A DNA stretch of 64,000 bases, taken from assembly GCF_008369295.1 (NCBI RefSeq), contig NZ_VOBG01000025.1, forward strand, positions 1-64,000, read 5' to 3'. Each line of letters opens with the position of its first letter. Position 1 is the stretch's first letter. This stretch comes from Pseudomonas sp. ANT_H4 (GTDB lineage: Bacteria; Pseudomonadota; Gammaproteobacteria; Pseudomonadales; Pseudomonadaceae). The translations under genes and the position numbers were made by a program. The notes beneath the pieces are model-generated. The model was not told where the DNA came from. It was given only the letters and a program-made list of their open reading frames with translations, and did not search any database. Below, one piece after another: positions 41,772-50,611 of this stretch.

Positions 41772-42061
41772 AGCCCCAACGCCTGATCAATGATCGACTC
41801 TGCCGCTTGGACTGGATCGCCGCCGCTTCGCTCCCGCAACTCCCCCGCCTGCACTAGCTCGCCCAGTTTCTTGCCCTGCTCACCGGCCAGCACTTCCAAG
41901 TTGTCGCGGCCGTTTTTGGCCGTGGACAGATCACTGTTCGCGGTATCGAGCAGTGGGCGGTAGTGACCGGCGGCAAGCCGCGCACCGCCGGCCGCACCAA
42001 CGGCCAACAACAGGAGCACCGCCAGGCCAATACCTGCAAGCCGCCACGCCGCGGAACTCAT
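41768..42061 (-). CDS. Phage Rz-like inner spanin
   Basis: The 97-residue protein has an N-terminal membrane anchor (LAGIGLAVLLLLAVGAAGGA) and a helical periplasmic part (LDTANSDLSTAKNGRDNLEV, then AGEQGKKLGELVQAGEL) typical of inner spanins in Pseudomonas prophages and tailocins. Its ATG overlaps the stop of the endolysin remnant upstream (ATGA), and its stop overlaps the Rz1-like gene. This arrangement identifies a lysis module of a lost prophage. Confidence 0.65.
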   Translation of the reverse strand: MSSAAWRLAGIGLAVLLLLAVGAAGGARLAAGHYRPLLDTANSDLSTAKNGRDNLEVLAGEQGKKLGELVQAGELRERSGGDPVQAAESIIDQALGL

Positions 42062-42255
42062 GGCACATCCTTGAAAAATACGTGGTGCCCGAGTTTCAGC
42101 GTCTGCTTGGCACCTTTCGCCCAGGTCGGCGGCTTTGGCATGGTGGTCGCGTAGTAGTGCGTGGCCCCGCCAGTTGGATCTGGTACCGAGCCCGACATCA
42201 CCTGGTCAGCTGCGCGCTGGGCCTGGGCGAACTGCCTGGCCGGGATCGGTTTGGC
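42058..42255 (-). pseudogene. Phage endolysin (cell-wall hydrolase) C-terminal fragment
   Basis: The minus frame reads PIPARQFAQAQRAADQVMSG, DPTGGATHYYATTMPKPPTW, then AKGAKQTLKLGHHVFFKDVP and stop. This matches the C-terminus of SleB-type phage cell-wall hydrolases (TGGATHYYAP...PPAWA...GHHVFFK). The N-terminus is missing because the sequence joins the ccoN remnant at about 42255. This is a deletion junction between prophage and core DNA. Confidence 0.72.
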
Positions 42256-42257
42256 GC

Positions 42258-43376
42258 GACAAAGTCGTCCGCCAATTCGTTATCGCAACCGTGGTATGGG
42301 GTGTCATCGGCATGGCCATGGGGGTGTGGATCGCCTCGCAACTGGTGTGGCCAGAGATGAACCTGGACTTGCCCTGGACCACCTTTGGCCGCTTGCGGCC
42401 CTTGCACACCAGCCTGGTGATTTTCGGCTTTGCCGGCAGCGCGCAATTCGCCGCCAGCTATTACGCGGTGCAGCGGACCTGCCAGGTACGGCTGTATTGC
42501 GACACCTTGGCAGCCTTTACCTTCTGGGGTTGGCAGTCGGTGATCGTGATCATGTTCATCACCCTGCCCCTGGGCTACACCACCACCAAGGAATACGCGG
42601 AGATCGAGTTCTCCGGCGCGGTGTGGATGACCGTGGTGTGGGTGGCTTACGCCATTGTATTTTTCACCACCGTGGTGCAGCGCAAGACCAAACACATCTA
42701 TGTCGGCAACTGGTTCTTCGGCGCGTTTATCGTGGTGATTGCCATGTTGCACGTGGTCAACCACCTGTCGATTCCGGTGGACTGGTTCAAGTCCTACCCG
42801 GTGTATTGCGGCGCCACCGATGCCATGGTGCAGTGGTGGTATGGGCATAACGCCGTGGGCTTTTTCCTCACCACGGGTTTTCTGGGGATGATGTATTACT
42901 TCGTACCGAAACAGGTCGGTCGGCCGGTGTATTCCTATCGCCTGTCCATCGTGCATTTCTGGGCGTTGATCACCCTGTACATCTGGGCCGGGCCCCATCA
43001 CTTGCACTACACGGCGCTGCCGGACTGGGTGCAGTCGTTGGGCATGGCGATGTCGCTGATCCTGCTGGCGCCAAGTTGGGTCGCGATGATCACCTTCGGC
43101 TCGCTGTCCCACATGATCCCGAAAATTTACGGCCGCGCGCAGATGCACAGCATCCCGTTGATCAACCTGCACTTCTGGCTAGCGACCATCGGCACGGTGT
43201 TGTACATCGCCTCGATGTGGGTCAACGGCATTACTCAGGGCCTGATGTGGCGGGCGATCAACGACGACGGCACCCTCACCTATTCGTTTGTCGAAGCCTT
43301 GCAGGCCAGCCATCCGGGATTTGTGGTGCGGGTGGCGGACTTGAAGGTCGCGCAACTTAATGCGCAGATCGCCTGA
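42258..43376 (+). pseudogene. ccoN: cbb3 oxidase subunit CcoN paralogue with deletions
   Basis: From KVVRQFVIATVVWGVIGMAM the frame follows CcoN: FGRLRPLHTSLVIFGFAGSA (low-spin haem His), YCGATDAMVQWWYGHNAVGF (Cu His), YIWAGPHHLHYTALPDWVQS (Cu His pair). At LLAPSW it jumps directly to VAMITFGSLSHMIPKIYGRA. About 70 residues present in other CcoN proteins, including the HVHAGALGW segment with haem ligands, are missing in frame. About 23 residues of the last helix are also missing (FVVRV-ADLKVAQL). The start codon is lost in the prophage junction. Haem binding should be destroyed. Followed by a ccoQ-like gene, as in the orphan ccoN4Q4 pair. Confidence 0.8.
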
Positions 43377-43390
43377 AGGAGGCATTGGGC

Positions 43391-43519
43391 ATGTGGGACA
43401 TAGCGCTGAATCTGCTGGCGGTGGTGTGCCTCTACGGCGCCGTTGAATACTGCCTGCGTGGCCAGTCGCGGGAGGCGCTGGATGAGGCCAGCCTGATTCC
43501 GTTTGCCAATGACCCATAG
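43391..43519 (+). CDS. ccoQ: CcoQ-like small subunit, shortened by a premature stop
   Basis: MWDIALNLLAVVCLYGAVEY gives a single membrane helix, followed by CLRGQSREALDEASLIPFAN and DP, then TAG. The next codons (GTGGCACGGCGCGTGGAGCT) would continue VARRVELATG, so the TAG probably replaces a GAG of a longer protein that ended near 43610 (PQEAKPGWGNVEL, after a further frameshift). AGGAGG precedes the ATG. It is the partner of the decayed ccoN upstream. Confidence 0.65.
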   Translation: MWDIALNLLAVVCLYGAVEYCLRGQSREALDEASLIPFANDP

Positions 43520-43618
43520 GTGGCACGGCGCGTGGAGCTGGCGACCGGTAGCAGGTCAAGGCGGTGGCGCCGCAAGAGGCGAAACCAGGCTGGGGCAATG
43601 TCGAGCTTTAGATTTTTG

Positions 43619-43655
43619 TAGGAGCGAGGGGACGCCTAGTTCTTGCTCGCTCCTG
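43619..43655. repeat. REP-like hairpin
   Basis: TAGGAGCGAG and CTCGCTCCT pair around a loop of about 17 bases. It resembles the short palindromic intergenic repeats of fluorescent pseudomonads. Confidence 0.5.
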
Positions 43656-43660
43656 CACGA

Positions 43661-44155
43661 TCAACCGCGCTCGCGGGGGATCAGGCTCTGCAACTGCAAG
43701 GCCAGGAAGTTGGCATCGAAGGCGAAGGTGTCCGGGTCTTTCAGGCCGTTGGTTTTCTTCCACAGCCAGTCGTTTTTACCCGGCAGCAGCACCAGGGAAA
43801 TACTGCCGTAGCGGGCGGCGGTCAAGCCCATCACTGATAGGGAAATCAGGCCGCCGGCGCCCATCACATCCGGCACGAACTCCACCGGTTTGCCGGCGAT
43901 GTGGATGGTCAGCTTCTCGGTCTTGAAGGTCGATACTTCAGCGAGAACAGCCGGGCTGAACGCCACATACGCTTCACGCTGCACTTCCAGCAAACCGACG
44001 GTTTTCACTGGCTCCAGCCACTGCTGGATCTGGTCGAACAACTCGCCGATCTTTTGCGTCCAATGGGCCGATTGCACCTCAAATTGCTGCTGCTTGTGCG
44101 CTTCGCTATCGGCGTAATGACGAAGCATCTCGCCCAGTTGCTGTACATCGTCCAT
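43661..44155 (-). CDS. Conserved hypothetical protein, 164 aa
   Basis: The start at 44155 (MDDVQQLGEMLRHYADSEAH) is favoured over one at 44263. The first 50 residues are helical (KIGELFDQIQQWLEPVKTVG). The rest is beta-rich (KTEKLTIHIAGKPVEFVPDV, GSISLVLLPGKNDWLWKKTN). No signal peptide or known catalytic motif. This looks like an ordinary chromosomal Pseudomonas protein of unknown role, divergent from the racemase gene. Confidence 0.7.
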   Translation of the reverse strand: MDDVQQLGEMLRHYADSEAHKQQQFEVQSAHWTQKIGELFDQIQQWLEPVKTVGLLEVQREAYVAFSPAVLAEVSTFKTEKLTIHIAGKPVEFVPDVMGAGGLISLSVMGLTAARYGSISLVLLPGKNDWLWKKTNGLKDPDTFAFDANFLALQLQSLIPRERG

Positions 44156-44281
44156 TGCGGTGTTCCTTGGGTGACCCATGTTGCGAGCCTGAATCATGGC
44201 AGATGCCGGCAGCGGGCGTATGACTAAAGCGTGGCCATTGGGTAAGGTGGGTAACTCGCCCACCTGTTTCAGGAGCTTTGC

Positions 44282-44974
44282 ATGCGTACCATTGGCCTAA
44301 TCGGCGGCATGAGCTGGGAGTCCAGCGCCGAGTATTACCGGATCATCAACCAGCGCGTGCGCGATCAACTCGGCCCGCTGCGCTCGGCGCAACTGTTGAT
44401 GTACAGCGTCGACTTCGGCCCTGTGGAACAGGCCCAGCACGCCGGGCGCTGGGATGACGCGGCACTGATCCTGGAAGATGCGGCCCGCCGTCTGCAGGCC
44501 GGTGGCGCCGAGTGCATCGTGCTGTGTACCAACACCATGCATCGGGTGGCGCCACGAATTGAGGCGGCGGTGTCGATACCGTTTCTGCATATTGCCGACG
44601 CCGCTGGTGCCGCGGCGGTGCAAGAAAACACCCTGACCGTCGGCCTGCTGGGCACCGCGTTTACCATGGAACAGGACTTTCTCAAGGCACGCCTGGCGGC
44701 CCAAGGCTTGACCGTGCTAGTGCCAGACGCGCAAGAACGCCAGGCAGTGCACCGGATCATCTATGAGGAGTTGTGTGTCGGGGTGATCAGCGAGGCGTCA
44801 CGCCAGGTCTATCAACAGGTGATCAAATCCCTGGCAGCTCGCGGCGCCCAGGCCATCATCCTCGGTTGCACGGAAATCGGCCTGCTGATCAAGCCCGAGC
44901 ATTGCGACCTGCCGCTGCTGGACACCACCGAGCTGCATGCGCAGGCTGCGGTGGCGTTTGCCTTGGAGGACTAG
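44282..44974 (+). CDS. Aspartate/glutamate racemase family protein
   Basis: The 230-residue protein opens MRTIGLIGGMSWESSAEYYR, the hallmark of the YgeA/amino-acid racemase branch. It has the two catalytic cysteines in CIVLCTNTMHRVAPRI (about residue 82) and AIILGCTEIGLLI (about 199). These enzymes interconvert L- and D-amino acids without a cofactor; YgeA-type members have broad substrate range. CAGGAGCTTTGC precedes the ATG. It converges with the acetyltransferase, overlapping by 4 bp. Confidence 0.92.
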   Translation: MRTIGLIGGMSWESSAEYYRIINQRVRDQLGPLRSAQLLMYSVDFGPVEQAQHAGRWDDAALILEDAARRLQAGGAECIVLCTNTMHRVAPRIEAAVSIPFLHIADAAGAAAVQENTLTVGLLGTAFTMEQDFLKARLAAQGLTVLVPDAQERQAVHRIIYEELCVGVISEASRQVYQQVIKSLAARGAQAIILGCTEIGLLIKPEHCDLPLLDTTELHAQAAVAFALED

Positions 44975-45483
44975 GCTGACTTGCGCAGCCGCGCCATGGT
45001 CAGGGCATCGACAAAAACGCCGTCACGCAGGGCGTAATCGCGCAACCGGCCTTCGGTCTCGAAGCCGAACGTGTGATACAGGCGCTGGGCGGCTTCGTTG
45101 TCGCCGTACACCGTTAGTTCCACCCGGTGCAGGTTCATCCAGTTGTCGGCCACCTCCAGCGCTGCGCCCAGTAGTTTGGAGCCTACGCCCTTGCCTTGCC
45201 AGGCCACCGCAACGCCCATGCCGAGTGAGCCAACATGGCTTTGGCGAACGCGCAAGTACTGTTCCATCCCGAGTTGGCCGATCACCTCACCGGCATGCAG
45301 CGCCACCAACTGTAGCCGCCGCTCGTTATCCATCACCAGGCGTTTGCGCCAGGCCTCGACGGACTGGAAAGGCATTTGCAGCACCTGACGGCATACGGCC
45401 GGGTCGTTGTAGAGCGCGGCGACGCCTTCAAGATGGGCTTCGGTAAAGCGCTGAATGACGATCTGGGGTTCGGGGGCGTGCAT
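44971..45483 (-). CDS. GNAT-family N-acetyltransferase
   Basis: The 170-residue protein has the GNAT fold: beta strands QIVIQRFTEAHLEGVAALYN at the start, the acetyl-CoA site VAVAWQGKGVGSKLLGAALE (QGKGVG, residues about 94-105), then HRVELTVYGDNEAAQRLYHT and FGFETEGRLRDYALRDGVFV. This is close to the YhhY/AaaT type that acetylates small amines or amino acids; the substrate cannot be told from sequence. It is a stand-alone gene. Confidence 0.88.
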   Translation of the reverse strand: MHAPEPQIVIQRFTEAHLEGVAALYNDPAVCRQVLQMPFQSVEAWRKRLVMDNERRLQLVALHAGEVIGQLGMEQYLRVRQSHVGSLGMGVAVAWQGKGVGSKLLGAALEVADNWMNLHRVELTVYGDNEAAQRLYHTFGFETEGRLRDYALRDGVFVDALTMARLRKSA

Positions 45484-45561
45484 TGTGTTTCATCCTTTGA
45501 AAAACAAATGGCCGACCAGTGTAGAGGGCATGCTCACAGGAAGGCGAGCCCAACGCTGCCG

Positions 45562-46707
45562 TCAGTTGGAACGCTGGGCCGCCAGGCGCCACACCCGCGC
45601 AATATCCGCCGCGCGCTCACGCAACAGTCGCGGCGCGTCGCTGCAGGCTTGTTCCAGGGTCATCGGCGCAGACGGCAAGGCAAACGCCGCATCCACACCG
45701 TGGGCGTACATCTGCTCGTAGCCATCGCCCAGGGTACCTGCGATGACGATCACCGGGACGTTGTGCTGCTTGGCGATGCGGGCCACACCAAACGGCGTTT
45801 TACCGCGCAGGGTCTGTGCGTCGAAACGGCCTTCTCCGGTGATCACCATGTCGGCGCCGCGCACGGCGGCTTCCAGGCCTACCAGTTCGGCGACCACTTC
45901 AACGCCTGCACGAAACTGCGCGCCGAGGAAGGCCTTGGCGGCGAAGCCCAGGCCGCCTGCTGCGCCGCTGCCGGGTTCGTCGCGTACATCCTTGGGCAGG
46001 ACCTGGGCGCAGTGATCGGCAAAGTGGCCGAGGGCTTTGTCCAACTGTTCGACTTGCTGGGGGTTGGCGCCTTTTTGCGGGCCAAAAATTGCCGAAGCGC
46101 CGTGAGGACCGCACAGGGGATTGTTGACGTCAGCGGCGATTTCAAAGCGTACCTGGGCCAGGCGCGGGTCCAGTTGCTCCAGGTCGATATACGCCAACTT
46201 CGCCAGCGCCAGGCCGCCACGGGCCAGAAGCTCGCCGCTGGCATCACGCAGTTGCACACCGAGCGCCTGCATCGCCCCAGCGCCACCATCATTGGTGGCG
46301 CTGCCGCCAATCGCCAGGATGATGCGTTGGGCTCCGGCATCCAGAGCGGCACGGATCAATTCGCCGGTGCCAAAGGTGCTACTGGAACAGGCATCGCGCT
46401 TGCCCGGCGCCACCAGTTGCAAGCCGCTGGCTTCGGCCATTTCGATAATTGCGGTGTGGCTTGCGGCCAACCAGCCCCAACGTGCCTCTACCGTGCCACC
46501 CAACGGATCTTGCACCCGATTGCTACGCAACTCACCCTCGCAGGCCGCGAGCACCGACTCCACTGTGCCTTCACCGCCATCCGCCATCGGGCATTTGATC
46601 AACTGCGCGTCAGGCCAGACCTGTGCCAGACCTTGGGCAATGGCCTCGGCAACGCCTTCGGCACTCAGGCTGTCCTTGAACGAGTCGGGGGCGATGATGA
46701 TCTTCAT
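45562..46707 (-). CDS. glxK: Glycerate kinase
   Basis: The start at 46707 (MKIIIAPDSFKDSLSAEGVA) follows CCGGAGAAAGCCC. The 381-residue enzyme has the family blocks APDSFKDSLSA, CPMADGGEGTVE, TFGTGELIRAALDAGAQ, IGGSATNDGGAGAMQALG, PGSGAAGGLGFAAKAFL and VITGEGRFDAQTLRGKTPFG. It phosphorylates D-glycerate to 2-phosphoglycerate in glucarate/glyoxylate use. It shares its strand with the CdaR regulator upstream and probably forms a regulon with it and the divergent MFS transporter. Confidence 0.94.
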   Translation of the reverse strand: MKIIIAPDSFKDSLSAEGVAEAIAQGLAQVWPDAQLIKCPMADGGEGTVESVLAACEGELRSNRVQDPLGGTVEARWGWLAASHTAIIEMAEASGLQLVAPGKRDACSSSTFGTGELIRAALDAGAQRIILAIGGSATNDGGAGAMQALGVQLRDASGELLARGGLALAKLAYIDLEQLDPRLAQVRFEIAADVNNPLCGPHGASAIFGPQKGANPQQVEQLDKALGHFADHCAQVLPKDVRDEPGSGAAGGLGFAAKAFLGAQFRAGVEVVAELVGLEAAVRGADMVITGEGRFDAQTLRGKTPFGVARIAKQHNVPVIVIAGTLGDGYEQMYAHGVDAAFALPSAPMTLEQACSDAPRLLRERAADIARVWRLAAQRSN

Positions 46708-46818
46708 GGGCTTTCTCCGGTGTTTATGACGCCCATGCTGCCAGTTGACACAGGCAATAACGCCGGTCCTTTGCACAAGTTCCGGTGAGGTTTGTTGTTC
46801 ATTTCTACAAAACCGCTC

Positions 46819-47919
46819 CTACACAGGCTGGGGGAGCAACTGTACGCCCAGGTACAACGCCAGCATTCCATCCAGGGTCAACGGATCGACGCCACTCAGC
46901 TCGGCGATGCGCTCCATGCGGTAGCGCAGGCTGTTGCGGTGAATGCCCAGGGCATCGGCGCAGGCCTGGCTCTGGCCATCGTGTTCGCACCAACTACGCA
47001 GCGTCGCCAGCAATTGGCCGTTGTTGTCCTTGGCCAGTACCTTGCGCAGGGGGTTGAGCAGCTCGTCGAGGGCATCATCGTTGCGATGGCGCCAGAGCAT
47101 TACTGGCAAGCGGTAGCGCGTGAGGGTCAGCAGCCTCGACTGAGGCAGCACATCACGCCCGTAGGCGAGTAGATCGCCCACCCGTCTATAACAGCGGCGC
47201 AATCCAGACAGCCCATCGGCCTGTCCGCCCACAGCAACCCGCAGGATGTTCCAGCCCAGGCCTTCAAGTTTTTCCAGCAGGCGCGGGTTGTCCACCAGCA
47301 CTGACGCCGGCCGGCACCACAGTAAAGAGAACTGCGCTGAGCTGACGCACCAGCTGTCCGGGTAGCGCGACGCCAGCCAGGCGCTCAAGGCGTCGGCCGT
47401 CTGCCCAGGGCCCAGCTCAAACAAATACGGCGTGCGGGCCAGTTGCGGCTTGAGACCCAGTTGCTGCGCTTCGTCCACCAGACGCGGCGAGTCGCCGCGC
47501 TCGGCCAGCAACAGGGCGAGCAAATCATCACAACGCTGGCGCCGCCATTGTTGCTCGGCCTGCTGGTGGCGCTGGCTGACCAGCATTTCAGCGGTCATGC
47601 GCACCAGTTCGGCGTAGGTGCGCAACAGCTCCGGTTCGCCGGTAATGCCCAGCACGCCGATCAAGCGCTGATCATGCAGCAGCGGCAGGTTGATCCCCGG
47701 CTGCACGCCCTTGAGGTGCTTGGCGGTCTGCCCGTCGATCTCCACCACCCGACCGTTGGCCAGCACCAGTTGTGCGCCTTCATGGCGGGTGTTGATGCGC
47801 TCCGGTTCACCGCTGCCGAGGATCAGGCCCTGGCTGTCCATGACGTTGACGTTATAGGGCAAAATGGCCATCGTCCGATCGACAATATCTTGCGCCAGGT
47901 CATGATCCAGTTCGAACAT
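46819..47919 (-). CDS. cdaR: Sugar-diacid-responsive regulator CdaR
   Basis: The start at 47919 (MFELDHDLAQDIVDRTMAIL) fits the family. The N-terminal diacid-recognition domain (residues 1-130: LPYNVNVMDSQGLILGSGEP, ERINTRHEGAQLVLANGRVV) is followed by a central domain and a C-terminal PucR-type helix-turn-helix (CADALGIHRNSLRYRMERIA, about 320-340). CdaR activates glycerate, galactarate and glucarate genes when bound to its inducer. Its position between glycerate kinase and a divergent anion transporter supports control of both. Confidence 0.92.
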   Translation of the reverse strand: MFELDHDLAQDIVDRTMAILPYNVNVMDSQGLILGSGEPERINTRHEGAQLVLANGRVVEIDGQTAKHLKGVQPGINLPLLHDQRLIGVLGITGEPELLRTYAELVRMTAEMLVSQRHQQAEQQWRRQRCDDLLALLLAERGDSPRLVDEAQQLGLKPQLARTPYLFELGPGQTADALSAWLASRYPDSWCVSSAQFSLLWCRPASVLVDNPRLLEKLEGLGWNILRVAVGGQADGLSGLRRCYRRVGDLLAYGRDVLPQSRLLTLTRYRLPVMLWRHRNDDALDELLNPLRKVLAKDNNGQLLATLRSWCEHDGQSQACADALGIHRNSLRYRMERIAELSGVDPLTLDGMLALYLGVQLLPQPV

Positions 47920-48090
47920 GGGGCTAAATTCCTTGGAAAGCGGTTTCTTTGAGCGGTTGTTCAAAGGCACAGCGCAAACGATTAATTGCTGTGCGCGGGC
48001 ACAAAGACACCCACGATGGGGTGGCCGACACTCTGGGGGCGATCAACGTTACCCCCGCATTGCAAAAAATCATAATAAAGAGAGAACGCT

Positions 48091-49401
48091 ATGTCACAGA
48101 GCGCCACCGCTACCCTGGCCAACGATGACGACAAAAACGCCGTCTACAAGCGCATCACCCTGCGCTTGATTCCCTTCATTTTCATCTGCTACCTATTCAA
48201 TTATCTGGACCGCGTCAACGTCGGCTTTGCCAAGCTGCAGATGCTCGACGCCTTGAAGTTCAGTGAGACGGTATACGGCCTCGGCGCCGGGATCTTCTTT
48301 ATCGGTTACGTGCTGTGCGGCGTGCCGAGCAACCTGGCGTTGACCAAGTTTGGTCCACGGCGCTGGATTGCGCTGATGATGATCGTCTGGGGCACCCTGT
48401 CGACGTGCCTGCTGTTCGTCACGACACCCACTCACTTCTATACCCTGCGCCTGTTTACCGGTGCCGCCGAAGCCGGGTTCTTCCCTGGCGTGGTGCTGTA
48501 CCTCTCGCAGTGGTTCCCGACCTTCCGCCGTGGGCGGATCATGGCGCTGTTCATGTCGGCGATCCCGGTCTCCGGCCTGCTGGGCGGCCCGTTTTCCGGC
48601 TGGATCCTCAACCACTTCGCCGTTGGCCAAGGCGGGCTTGCGGGCTGGCAGTGGATGTTCCTGCTGCAAGGCATTCCAACGATCATCCTTGGCGCCCTGG
48701 CGTACTTCCTGCTCAGCGACAGCTTTGCCAACGCCAAGTGGCTCACCCCGCATGAGCGCTCAGTGCTGGAAGCCGACCAGGCGACGGACTTGGCCAACAA
48801 ACCGAAAACCACCAGTGACTCCCTGCTGGAAGTATTCAAGAACCCAGCGATCTGGGCGTTTGGCCTGATTTACTTCTGCATTCAGAGCGGCGTATACGCC
48901 ATCAACTTCTGGCTGCCGTCGATCATCAAGAACATGGGGTTCTCGGATAATCTGGTGATTGGCTGGCTCAGTGCAATCCCTTACCTGCTGGCCGCCGTCT
49001 TCATGTTGCTGGTGGGCCGTTCCGCTGACCTGCGCAAAGAGCGGCGCTGGCATCTTGTAGTACCGATGCTGATGGGTGCCATCGGCCTGATAATCGCGGT
49101 GAACTTCGCTACGACTCCGGCCATTGCCATCCTCGGCCTGACCATCGCCACCATGGGCGCCCTCACCGGCTTGCCAATGTTCTGGCCGGTGCCGACGGCC
49201 ATGCTCAGTGCCGGCGCCGCAGCCGGTGGTTTGGCGTTGATCAACTCCATGGGGCAGATGGCGGGTTTCCTCAGTCCGTATTTGGTCGGGTTTGTGAAGG
49301 ACGCCACCGGGTCTACCGATATGGCGCTGTATCTGCTGGCGGCGGTGATCGTGGCAGGTAGTGTGTTGGCGTTGCGGATGACGCGCACGCTGAAGGTGTA
49401 A
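48091..49401 (+). CDS. MFS transporter, anion:cation symporter type (glycerate/sugar acid)
   Basis: The 436-residue protein has 12 predicted helices. It carries the ACS-family signature (LIPFIFICYLFNYLDRVNVG near the N-terminus, GIFFIGYVLCGVPSNLALTK, RLFTGAAEAGFFPGVVLYLS, FPTFRRGRIMALFMSAIPVS). GudP/GarP-like members import glucarate, galactarate or glycerate with protons. It is preceded by AATAAAGAGAGAACGCT and divergent from cdaR, which should regulate it. The exact substrate is inferred from context. Confidence 0.9.
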   Translation: MSQSATATLANDDDKNAVYKRITLRLIPFIFICYLFNYLDRVNVGFAKLQMLDALKFSETVYGLGAGIFFIGYVLCGVPSNLALTKFGPRRWIALMMIVWGTLSTCLLFVTTPTHFYTLRLFTGAAEAGFFPGVVLYLSQWFPTFRRGRIMALFMSAIPVSGLLGGPFSGWILNHFAVGQGGLAGWQWMFLLQGIPTIILGALAYFLLSDSFANAKWLTPHERSVLEADQATDLANKPKTTSDSLLEVFKNPAIWAFGLIYFCIQSGVYAINFWLPSIIKNMGFSDNLVIGWLSAIPYLLAAVFMLLVGRSADLRKERRWHLVVPMLMGAIGLIIAVNFATTPAIAILGLTIATMGALTGLPMFWPVPTAMLSAGAAAGGLALINSMGQMAGFLSPYLVGFVKDATGSTDMALYLLAAVIVAGSVLALRMTRTLKV

Positions 49402-49521
49402 CGCGCTCGGTGCGGGCTTGCTCGCAAATGAAGATTCACGTGAACACAGCCGCTGGGCTTGTTCCAGAGCCTCGCTCTCTGGTATTGCATAGCCCACGTC
49501 ATCCCTTATGAGGAGTTCACC

Positions 49522-50532
49522 ATGATTTACCGCACACTGGGCCAGTCCGGGCTCAAGGTCAGCGCGCTGACCCTGGGCAGTATGATGTTTGGCGAGCAGA
49601 CCAGCGCCGAGGACTCCTTGCGCATCATCGACAAGGCCTGGGATCAGGGTATCAATTTCATCGACACCGCCGACGTCTATACCGGTGGGCGTTCCGAAGA
49701 AATCGTCGGTGAAGCCATTGCCCGTCATCGCCAGGATTGGGTGGTGGCGTCCAAGGTTGGCTTCGGTCCGGCTGACGGCCCGCCCAACCGCAGCGGCTTG
49801 AGCCGCAAGCGAATGTTCAATGCCCTGGATGCCAGCCTCAGCCGCCTCGACACTGATTACCTGGACATCTACTACCTGCATCGCGAAGACCACCACACCC
49901 CACTGGAGGTGACGGTGTCAGCCATTGGCGACTTGATCCGCGAGGGCAAGATCCGCTATTGGGGCCTGTCCAACTATCGAGGCTGGCGCATCGCCGAGGT
50001 GATCCGCGTGGCCGAGCGCCTGGGGGTAGACAAGCCTGTCATCAGCCAGCCGCTGTACAACATCGTCAATCGCCAGGCCGAGGTGGAACAGATTACCGCT
50101 GCTGCTGCCTACGGCCTTGGCGTTGTTCCCTACAGCCCATTGGCTCGTGGCGTACTGAGCGGCAAGTACGCGCCGGATGTCACACCCGACGTCGGCAGCC
50201 GTGCCGGGCGCCAGGACAAGCGCATCCTGGAAACCGAATGGCGGGTCGAGTCCCTGCGCATTGCTCAGCAGATCCAGCAGTACACCCAGGGCCGGGGTGT
50301 CGGGATTGTCGAGTTTGCGATTGCCTGGGTGCTGAACAACACGGCGGTCAGTTCGGCCATTGTTGGGCCGCGCACCGAGGCGCAGTGGGATGCCTATACC
50401 CAGGCGCTAGCGGTGAAGATCAGTGCCGAGGATGAGGCATTCATTGATTCGCTGGTGACGCCAGGGCATGCCTCGACGCCAGGGTTCAATGATGTAGGGC
50501 ATTTTGTGTCGGGGCGGATTGCTCATCCTTGA
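49522..50532 (+). CDS. Aldo/keto reductase
   Basis: The start at 49522 (MIYRTLGQSGLKVSALTLGS) follows GAGGAGTTCACC. The 336-residue barrel has the catalytic Asp/Tyr region FIDTADVYTGGRSEEIVGEA, Lys in WVVASKVGFGP, and the His in LDIYYLHREDHHTPLEVTVS. The C-terminal NADPH-binding strand AIVGPRTEAQWDAY follows. This is the YajO/Tas-like or Kv-beta-like branch. It reduces aldehydes or ketones with NADPH; the physiological substrate is not evident. Confidence 0.9.
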   Translation: MIYRTLGQSGLKVSALTLGSMMFGEQTSAEDSLRIIDKAWDQGINFIDTADVYTGGRSEEIVGEAIARHRQDWVVASKVGFGPADGPPNRSGLSRKRMFNALDASLSRLDTDYLDIYYLHREDHHTPLEVTVSAIGDLIREGKIRYWGLSNYRGWRIAEVIRVAERLGVDKPVISQPLYNIVNRQAEVEQITAAAAYGLGVVPYSPLARGVLSGKYAPDVTPDVGSRAGRQDKRILETEWRVESLRIAQQIQQYTQGRGVGIVEFAIAWVLNNTAVSSAIVGPRTEAQWDAYTQALAVKISAEDEAFIDSLVTPGHASTPGFNDVGHFVSGRIAHP

Positions 50533-50549
50533 TGAGCACCCTAAACCCC

Positions 50550-50591
50550 GTGGGAGCTGTCGAGCCTTGGCGAGGCTGCGATAGCTCCCAC
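50550..50591. repeat. Pseudomonas REP element
   Basis: GTGGGAGCT and AGCTCCCAC form the ends of a 42-bp palindromic unit with an inner GAGCCTTGGCGAGGCT hairpin. This is typical of fluorescent pseudomonads and may end transcription of the aldo/keto reductase. Confidence 0.8.
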
Positions 50592-50611
50592 ATTTTGATT
50601 TGTATTGTCAG

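Noticed and set aside
45376..46788. 470-codon plus-strand open frame opposite glycerate kinase
   Set aside because: Shadow of glxK: the minus strand has full family motifs and a ribosome site.
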